A stretch of DNA of 10,441 bases from Anaerohabitans sp036788095. GTDB taxonomy: Bacteria; Zhuqueibacterota; Zhuqueibacteria; Residuimicrobiales; Residuimicrobiaceae. The stretch's first letter is position 1, and each line of letters opens with the position of its first letter. Location of the stretch: contig DAIQOA010000156.1 in the NCBI GenBank assembly GCA_036788095.1, positions 1-10,441 of the forward strand, given 5' to 3'. The notes beneath the pieces are model-generated. The model had not been told where the DNA came from. It ran no database searches and saw only the letters and a list, made by a program, of their open reading frames with translations. The position numbers and the translations under genes are program-made. Below are positions 6,091 through 10,441 of this stretch, piece after piece.

Positions 6091-6165
6091 TCAACACCCG
6101 GGGTTTTTTCTTCTAAATCTTCAACACCCGGGGTTTTTTCTTCTAAACCTTCAACACCCGGGGCC
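6091..6165. repeat. 30-bp tandem repeat (two full copies plus a partial)
   Basis: A unit beginning TCAACACCCGGGG followed by TTTTTTCTTCTAAA occurs at 6091-6120 and 6121-6150. The third start, at 6151, runs on into the type-A hairpin. The two full copies differ at only one base (6118 against 6148). Each is a type-A left arm joined to a pyrimidine-rich tail. Confidence 0.85.
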
Positions 6166-6193
6166 GCATAGTTCGCGGCACCCGGGGTTGAAG
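6149..6193. repeat. Type-A hairpin repeat
   Basis: This is a full 45-nt copy: left arm CTTCAACACCCGGGGCCGC, loop ATAGTTC and right arm GCGGCACCCGGGGTTGAAG. With one A bulged in each arm, the arms pair from end to end. Confidence 0.85.
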
Positions 6194-6215
6194 GACACTC
6201 GGGGTTGAAGGGCGC

Positions 6216-6266
6216 GCAGACCCCGGTTGTTGCCGCGCTTTTTGCGGCAACACCGGGTGTCGCTGT
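6216..6266. repeat. Type-B hairpin repeat
   Basis: This 51-nt copy has stem CCCGGTTGTTGCCGC / GCGGCAACACCGGG with one bulged T, loop GCTTTTT and tail TGTCGCTGT. It is the same sequence as 5284-5334. A further copy begins at 6346 and is cut by the gap. Confidence 0.82.
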
Positions 6267-6384
6267 AAAGAAAAATTCAACAACCTATCTTTTGTTCAAC
6301 GCCTTCAACCTCTTTAAACCTTCAACACCCGGGGTTGAAGGGCGCGCAGACCCCGGTTGTTGCCGCGCTTTTTGCGGCAACACC

Positions 6385-6484
6385 NNNNNNNNNNNNNNNN
6401 NNNNNNNNNNNNNNNNNNNNNNNNNNNNNNNNNNNNNNNNNNNNNNNNNNNNNNNNNNNNNNNNNNNNNNNNNNNNNNNNNNNN
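6385..6484. other. Assembly gap (100 N)
   Basis: There are exactly 100 Ns, the conventional placeholder for a gap of unknown size. The gap falls inside a repeat whose two flanks match a neighbouring copy, so it is a repeat-induced scaffold break and not missing unique sequence. ORFs spanning it are artefacts. Confidence 0.97.
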
Positions 6485-6524
6485 ACAACCTATCTTTTGT
6501 TCAACGCCTTCAACCTCTTTAAAC

Positions 6525-6569
6525 CTTCAACACCCGGGGCCGCATAGTTCGCGGCACCCGGGGTTGAAG
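6525..6569. repeat. Type-A hairpin repeat
   Basis: This full 45-nt canonical copy has loop ATAGTTC. It is the last complete type-A element before the half-unit array leading to the rlpA stop codon. Confidence 0.85.
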
Positions 6570-6571
6570 AG

Positions 6572-6653
6572 TACCCGGGGTTGAAGAATCGCAAAGACCG
6601 CGGCACCCGGGGTTGAAGAGTACCCGGGGTTGAAGAGCTCCCGGGGTTGAAGA
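6572..6653. repeat. Array of CCCGGGGTTGAAG half-units downstream of rlpA
   Basis: Four direct copies of CCCGGGGTTGAAG(A) occur here, at about 6574, 6606, 6623 and 6640. Three are preceded by a short variable link (AGTA, AGTA, AGCT) and one by a degenerate inner stem (GACCGCGGCA). They are right arms of type A without left arms. The array ends six bases before the rlpA stop codon (6659-6661, TAG in the minus strand). Confidence 0.8.
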
Positions 6654-6658
6654 ACCCC

Positions 6659-7234
6659 CTACTCTCTCCCGATCCGGATCACCTCGATCTCCACTCTGCC
6701 CCTGCCCCGCTCCACCAGTCCAAGCTGCTTGGCCGCTTCAAAAGAGAGATCGATGATGCGGCCCTTGACAAACGGCCCGCGATCGTTGATGCGCACCTCC
6801 ACCTCGCGGCCATTGGCCAAATTGCGCACCAGCACCACGGAATCAAACGGCAGGGTCAAATGCGCAGCCACCAACTGATGCATGTCAAAGAGTTCCCCGC
6901 TGGCGGTCTTGCGGCCATGGGTCTCGTCCGCCATGAACGAGGCGATGCCGCTCTCCCGCGCACCCCGCCGCAGGGCCAGCGGACGATCCTGCTCTTCTTC
7001 CCTTTCTTCCGCTTCAGCTTGGATCTCGTTTACTTTCTTTCCTTCCTCTCGAGCTTCCTCTTGAGCTTCCGCCTGATTTTCCTCCTGACCTTCCTCCTGA
7101 GCTTCTTCCTCGCTCACAGTCAAGGCGTCTGGGCCATAATAGCGCACCGGTGTGCAGGCCCACTGGCCGCTGAACAGGATCCAGAGGAGAAAAAAAATCC
7201 ACAGCCCACCGGTTGAACTCGATAGTCGCGACAT
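6659..7234 (-). CDS. rlpA: RlpA-like septal lytic transglycosylase (DPBB domain), putative lipoprotein
   Basis: RlpA cleaves glycan strands lacking stem peptides at the division septum in Gram-negative bacteria. The C-terminal double-psi beta-barrel (about residues 96-188) has the family signatures GRKTASGE, AAH, LPF and INDRGPFVKGRIIDLS. The three residues shown to matter in Pseudomonas RlpA align by motif and spacing as E114, H125 and D151. A hydrophobic N-terminal segment ends in Cys27 (GQWAC), a poor lipobox that may still be lipidated. Between them lies a very Glu-rich, coiled-coil-like linker (about 42-82). There is no C-terminal SPOR domain. I prefer ATG 7234 (191 residues); an in-frame GTG at 7246 would add four residues. 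It follows pyrD by about 45 bases and is probably the last gene of that operon. Confidence 0.92.
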   Translation of the reverse strand: MSRLSSSTGGLWIFFLLWILFSGQWACTPVRYYGPDALTVSEEEAQEEGQEENQAEAQEEAREEGKKVNEIQAEAEEREEEQDRPLALRRGARESGIASFMADETHGRKTASGELFDMHQLVAAHLTLPFDSVVLVRNLANGREVEVRINDRGPFVKGRIIDLSFEAAKQLGLVERGRGRVEIEVIRIGRE

Positions 7235-7279
7235 GGGAAACCCCACTTGATTAAATCGGTAAATCCGCGGGTGATGGTT

Positions 7280-8191
7280 TTAACGGAGCGCCAGAGTGCC
7301 GCATAGATCGGCTGCAGAGGTATTATGTTCTGCGCAGTATTTTTCCAAACCTTGAATGACCTGCAGCGCCGCATCCGGGTGGACAAAGCTGGCGGTGCCG
7401 ATCTGCACCGCACGGGCGCCGACGATCAAAAACTCGAGCGCATCCTCTGCGGTAAAAATGCCGCCGATGGCGATCACCGGTATGCGCAGACTGCGCACCA
7501 GCTCGTAGACTTTGGCCAACGCCACGGGTTTGATGGCCGGACCGGACAATCCGCCGGTGACCGAGGCCAGCCGCGGCCGGCGGGTATGAATATCCACCGA
7601 CATGCCCACCAGCGTGTTGATCGCCGACACGGCGTCAGCGCCCGCCTCCTGCACCGCCAATCCGATCTCGCTGATAGAGGTCACATTGGGCGTGAGCTTG
7701 ACGATGAGCGGCCGGGCCGTGACCCGGCGCACCGCTAACGCCACCTGATGCGCCGTGGCCGCGTTGGCGCTGAAAGAGAGCCCGCCTTCCTTGACATTGG
7801 GACAGGAAAAATTCAACTCGTAGGCGCTGATGCCGGAGACGCTCTCCAACCGTTCGACGACGCGGACGAAATCGTCGCCGATCTTGCCCGCCACATTGAC
7901 AATGACCGGCGTGGTCAGCGTTTGCAGGAACGGCCATTTTTCCCGAATGAATCCGTCGACGCCGAGATTGGGCAGCCCTATGGAATTGAGCATGCCCGCC
8001 GCGGTTTCGACGATGCGTGGCGGCGGATTGCCCGGCCGGTACTCCAGCGTGACGGTTTTAGTGATCAAGCCGCCAAGACGGTTCAGATCAAAAAACTCTT
8101 TGAACTCTTCACCATAGCCAAAAGTGCCGCTGGCGGTGAGCACCGGATTAGCCAGCCGTAATCCGCCGATATGAACGGATAGATCAGTCAT
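7280..8191 (-). CDS. pyrD: Dihydroorotate dehydrogenase B, catalytic subunit
   Basis: PyrD class 1B oxidises dihydroorotate to orotate with FMN and passes electrons to PyrK, the fourth step of pyrimidine synthesis, in the cytosol. The 303-residue TIM barrel shows SGTFGYGEEF (21-30), K45 in ITKTV, NSIGLPN (69-75), NFSCPNVK with the catalytic-base Cys130 (Cys marks class 1; class 2 has Ser), VKLTPN (K165), INT (191-193), GGLSGPAIKP (213-222), GGI (243-245) and IGTA (264-267). I chose ATG 8191 because it overlaps the pyrK stop in ATGACTGA and gives the usual N-terminus; an upstream in-frame ATG at 8206 adds five residues and lacks a ribosome site. The adjacent PyrK confirms the NAD-dependent 1B type over the fumarate-dependent 1A type. 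Confidence 0.96.
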   Translation of the reverse strand: MTDLSVHIGGLRLANPVLTASGTFGYGEEFKEFFDLNRLGGLITKTVTLEYRPGNPPPRIVETAAGMLNSIGLPNLGVDGFIREKWPFLQTLTTPVIVNVAGKIGDDFVRVVERLESVSGISAYELNFSCPNVKEGGLSFSANAATAHQVALAVRRVTARPLIVKLTPNVTSISEIGLAVQEAGADAVSAINTLVGMSVDIHTRRPRLASVTGGLSGPAIKPVALAKVYELVRSLRIPVIAIGGIFTAEDALEFLIVGARAVQIGTASFVHPDAALQVIQGLEKYCAEHNTSAADLCGTLALR

Positions 8192-8996
8192 GCAGAATGA
8201 TCCCATCTAAAGGAAACACCGGTCCGTCTTTGCAGGCAAGGCTATAGTGTTTGAATCCCGGCTCACCCTCTGTGCGCTCCACCGGACAGCCCATGCAGGC
8301 GCCAAAGCCGCAGGCCATGCGATTTTCGACCGTCACCTGGCCGGTGACGCCGTAGCGCGCGGCGAGCTCCTGCACCGCTTTCATCATGGGGGTGGGCCCG
8401 CAGACGTACAGCCGGCGCCCTTTCCCCTCACCCGTTGCGAGGTGCTCCTCCAGCAGCCGGGTGACAAACCCTTTGCGGCCGCAGCTGCCGTCTTCCGTGG
8501 CGATCTCGACGCGAGCGCCCAGATCGATCATCTCCTGCACGCAACAGAGCCGATCCTGCGACGCGATGCCGTAAAAAACAGTCTTGATCACCGGGCGGCC
8601 GGCGAGGTCCTGCAACAGCAGGCGAAACGGCGCCACGCCCACGCCGCCGGCGACGACGATCGCTTCCTGCAGATCGTCGGGATAGTCAAAGGTGTTGCCG
8701 AGCGGACCGATCAGATCCACCTCCTCGCCGGGCAGGGCTCGGCCGAGGGCGCGGCTGCCCCGGCCCGCGGTATTGAACAGCAATTCAATCACGCCGGCGC
8801 GGCGGTCCACGGCGTGCACGCTGTACGGACGGCGCCACAACAGCCCCTCGGCCTCCGGCAGCTTGATGTTGACGAAATGACCGGCATGGGCCGCGGCCGC
8901 CAGCTCCGGCGCCAGCAGGTGCATGCGGCAGGTCTTCCGGGCCGGCTCTTCTTTGGCTAAAATTCTCGCTCTGATGTGTGCTTTATTGGAAGACAT
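8184..8996 (-). CDS. pyrK: Dihydroorotate dehydrogenase B, electron transfer subunit
   Basis: PyrK carries FAD and a [2Fe-2S] cluster and passes electrons from PyrD to NAD+. The 270-residue protein has the ferredoxin-reductase layout. An FAD-binding barrel has RRPYSV (55-60), the NAD-binding fold has GGVGVAPF (117-124) and CGPTPMM (199-205), and the C-terminal cluster-binding cysteines are C229, C234, C237 and C255 in the spacing Cx4CxxCx17C. All ligands are present. An in-frame GTG at 9005 overlaps the stop of the upstream TPR gene (GTGA) and would add three residues; ATG 8996 is preferred on codon grounds only, as neither has a good ribosome site. Its 3' end overlaps pyrD by eight bases, so the two subunits are probably made in coupled amounts. 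Confidence 0.96.
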   Translation of the reverse strand: MSSNKAHIRARILAKEEPARKTCRMHLLAPELAAAAHAGHFVNIKLPEAEGLLWRRPYSVHAVDRRAGVIELLFNTAGRGSRALGRALPGEEVDLIGPLGNTFDYPDDLQEAIVVAGGVGVAPFRLLLQDLAGRPVIKTVFYGIASQDRLCCVQEMIDLGARVEIATEDGSCGRKGFVTRLLEEHLATGEGKGRRLYVCGPTPMMKAVQELAARYGVTGQVTVENRMACGFGACMGCPVERTEGEPGFKHYSLACKDGPVFPLDGIILHD

Positions 8997-9001
8997 GCCG
9001 T

Positions 9002-10441
9002 TCACTCGATTATTTGCTTTTGCGGAACGCCCGCTTTGGAAGGAGCGGCGCGTTTCCGGGCCCGTTTCTCCGCCGCATCCAACGCCTGCTCCGTCGAGGC
9101 GGCCGATGAATCAGACCGGCTCACGGCCGGGATAGAGTCGGATTTGGCGGGCACGGCCGGCAAAGTCGCTGCGTCCGTGCCGGCCACAGCCGGCGGTTTG
9201 GCCGGAACCGCGGCCGAGTCCGCTGCCGCTGATTGCAAAGAATCCGGCGCGGCGCCGGGCTGAAGCGAATCCGCTGCTGCGCCGGACTTGGCCTGGCGCG
9301 CGGAATCCGCCGCCGCTTTAATCGCGGCCAACGCCTTTTCATGCGCGCTGAGCTTGGCGGTCAGTTTCTCCGTATAGGGGGATTTGGGATGCTCGGTGGT
9401 CAAACGCTTGTAGATGTCCAGTGCCTCATCGTATTGATACAGCTTGTTCTCAAAGACCCACCCCTTGGCATAAAGCGCCTTTTCCGCAAAGGGCGAGGCG
9501 GGCCAGGAGTCGATCAGCTGGTCATACAACTCTAATCCTTTTTTCACCTCATTCTCTTTAAAGATGGCCTGTTCCGCCTGGGTAAACGTCACAGCGGCGG
9601 AATCGATCCGGTCGGCCAACAAGGGAACGCCCAATTCTTTGCGCGCCCCTTCGGCGTGCGGCGACTGGGGAAAGAGCTGAATGATGGAGCGGAACACCGA
9701 GTCAGCGGTGGCGGTATCCTTTTTGATGAACTTGAAGATATAGCCGATGGAATAAAAAGCGCGTGCGCTCATGGCCGAGTCCACTTTGAGTTCGCAGACG
9801 CTGGTGAACAGGCGCATCGCAGAATCCGGTTTGTCGAAATGAAACATCAGCAGCTCGCCCAGGGCCAGCTCTTTTTCCGCCAGCTTGCGGTTCTTGTCTT
9901 TCAGCTCGCGCGCCGCCTTCTCTTCGGCGGACAGAGTGTCCTGCTTGGCCTCTTTAGCAGCGCCTTTGGCTGACAGCGAATCCGCGGCCATGGCTTTGGC
10001 CGCCTGAGCGCGAAGTTTGTCCTCTTCGGTCAGATCGGCCAGTGTTTTCGGCGGCGGACGATCGCGGCCGCTATAATTGACCCACATGCCGTCGCTGGAA
10101 AGATTGATCGGCGCATCGTCGCGCACATTGCGCTTGTCCGCCTCCTCCCCGTCTTTGCCTTTCAACGAATCCTTGGCCGTTTTAATGCCCAGCATCTCGT
10201 TGATGGCATCCACCAGATCCATCGCCGCTTTGATGTGGTCGGATCGCTCCTTGGCTTTGGGCGCCACGATGGAATTGGCAAACTCGCCGCGCACCAGTTC
10301 ATAATACTCGCGCGCTTTCTCCAGATCGCCGATCTTGTACTCCTGTTGCTGAGCCAGGGCGAAATAACTTTTGGCGGATGCATCGGTGCGGGTGTGCTCT
10401 TTGATGATATCATCATACCATTTGAGCGCCGCCTCTTCCTG
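9002..10441 (-). CDS. Tetratricopeptide repeat protein with Ala/Ser-rich C-terminal tail, 5' end outside the window
   Basis: The reading frame is open to the right edge, so the N-terminus is missing and 479 residues are visible. Upstream of an internal GTG at 10294 it continues as KWYDDIIKEH ... AKSYFALAQ ... GDLEKAREYYELV, a clear tetratricopeptide repeat. Further TPR-like helices fall at about 189-270 (SARAFYSIGYIF ... DSVFRSIIQLFPQSPHA) and 289-353 (YDEALDIYKRLTTEHPKSPYTEK), of the YbgF/BamD outer-membrane-assembly style. Between the first and second groups is a charged, low-complexity insert (about 80-185), and the last 105 residues are Ala/Pro/Asp/Ser-rich with recurring DSLQ. No catalytic motif is visible; it is probably a scaffold or protein-interaction protein, and cell location cannot be told without the N-terminus. 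It ends four bases into the possible GTG start of pyrK, suggesting coupling. Confidence 0.85.
   Translation of the reverse strand, partial: QEEAALKWYDDIIKEHTRTDASAKSYFALAQQQEYKIGDLEKAREYYELVRGEFANSIVAPKAKERSDHIKAAMDLVDAINEMLGIKTAKDSLKGKDGEEADKRNVRDDAPINLSSDGMWVNYSGRDRPPPKTLADLTEEDKLRAQAAKAMAADSLSAKGAAKEAKQDTLSAEEKAARELKDKNRKLAEKELALGELLMFHFDKPDSAMRLFTSVCELKVDSAMSARAFYSIGYIFKFIKKDTATADSVFRSIIQLFPQSPHAEGARKELGVPLLADRIDSAAVTFTQAEQAIFKENEVKKGLELYDQLIDSWPASPFAEKALYAKGWVFENKLYQYDEALDIYKRLTTEHPKSPYTEKLTAKLSAHEKALAAIKAAADSARQAKSGAAADSLQPGAAPDSLQSAAADSAAVPAKPPAVAGTDAATLPAVPAKSDSIPAVSRSDSSAASTEQALDAAEKRARKRAAPSKAGVPQKQIIE

Larger units (their letters stand above)
6201..6539. repeat. 130-bp tandem duplication interrupted by an assembly gap
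   Basis: Bases 6201-6254 are identical to 6331-6384, a period of 130. Bases 6280-6334 are identical to 6485-6539 on the far side of the N-run. Each unit holds a type-B hairpin followed by a spacer with TTCAAC motifs. If the second copy matches the first, the sequence hidden by the gap is 25 bases (the equivalent of 6255-6279), or 25 plus a multiple of 130 if more copies are collapsed. Confidence 0.85.

Noticed and set aside
6205..6584. ORFs running through the N gap
   Set aside because: They are artefacts of translating Ns and flanking repeats.
5039..6655. CRISPR array
   Set aside because: Repeats are spaced irregularly, the intervening sequences are themselves repeated, the units are long palindromes and no cas gene is present.
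8247..8960. 237-codon plus-strand ORF opposite pyrK
   Set aside because: It is antisense to a complete PyrK with all cofactor motifs, has no recognisable domain and has low-complexity composition.
1..10441. tRNA, rRNA or riboswitch
   Set aside because: Reading the gene-free stretches on both strands showed only repeats. No tRNA-like TTCGANTC arm, rRNA sequence or known riboswitch core was found by eye.

Overview
The window looks like a piece of a Gram-negative (diderm) bacterial chromosome from an uncultured lineage, probably a metagenome-assembled scaffold. It has an RlpA-type septal lytic transglycosylase, a heterodimeric PyrK/PyrD dihydroorotate dehydrogenase and CdsA, and it contains a 100-N scaffold gap inside repeats. 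Most genes are GC-rich (63% in a hand count over 4921-4980). The repeat ecology and the Ala/Asp/Ser-rich TPR protein would fit an FCB-superphylum or KSB1-like candidate phylum, but this is a guess and the sequence does not prove it.

Layout. 1-142: CCCGGGG-type hairpin repeats. 216-2078 (+): ABC exporter half-transporter. 2028-2235: two arrays of a 7-bp repeat, CACGNNN, pointing toward each other between convergent genes. 2234-5001 (-): probable operon cdsA > dedA-like > MFS transporter. 5039-5440 and 6030-6655: dense palindromic repeats of two kinds (types A and B) on both sides of an AT-rich RAYT (REP-associated tyrosine transposase) gene at 5446-6015 (-). 6659-10441 (-): operon TPR protein > pyrK > pyrD > rlpA; the TPR gene runs off the right edge.

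The right-hand operon joins pyrimidine synthesis (PyrK feeds electrons from PyrD-bound FMN to NAD+) with an envelope lipoprotein. Its first three genes overlap at their stop/start codons, which suggests translational coupling. The cdsA-dedA-MFS cluster concerns the membrane: CDP-diacylglycerol synthesis, a DedA/VTT membrane protein and a solute importer.

The most interesting part is 5039-6655. A single HUH transposase gene, about one-third GC, sits among at least five type-A hairpins (45 nt), several type-B hairpins (about 51 nt) and many CCCGGGGTTGAAG half-units. A and B share one plan: a GC-rich stem, a 7-nt loop and single-base bulges. In places they form 154-bp B-spacer-A tandem units. 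A further type-A hairpin at 80-124 has a compensatory base-pair change in its inner stem. This is what an active or recently active RAYT/REP (BIME-like) system would leave, with a repeat family that I do not recognise as described. A second, unrelated repeat system (the heptad arrays) has become part of the C-terminus of the ABC transporter.
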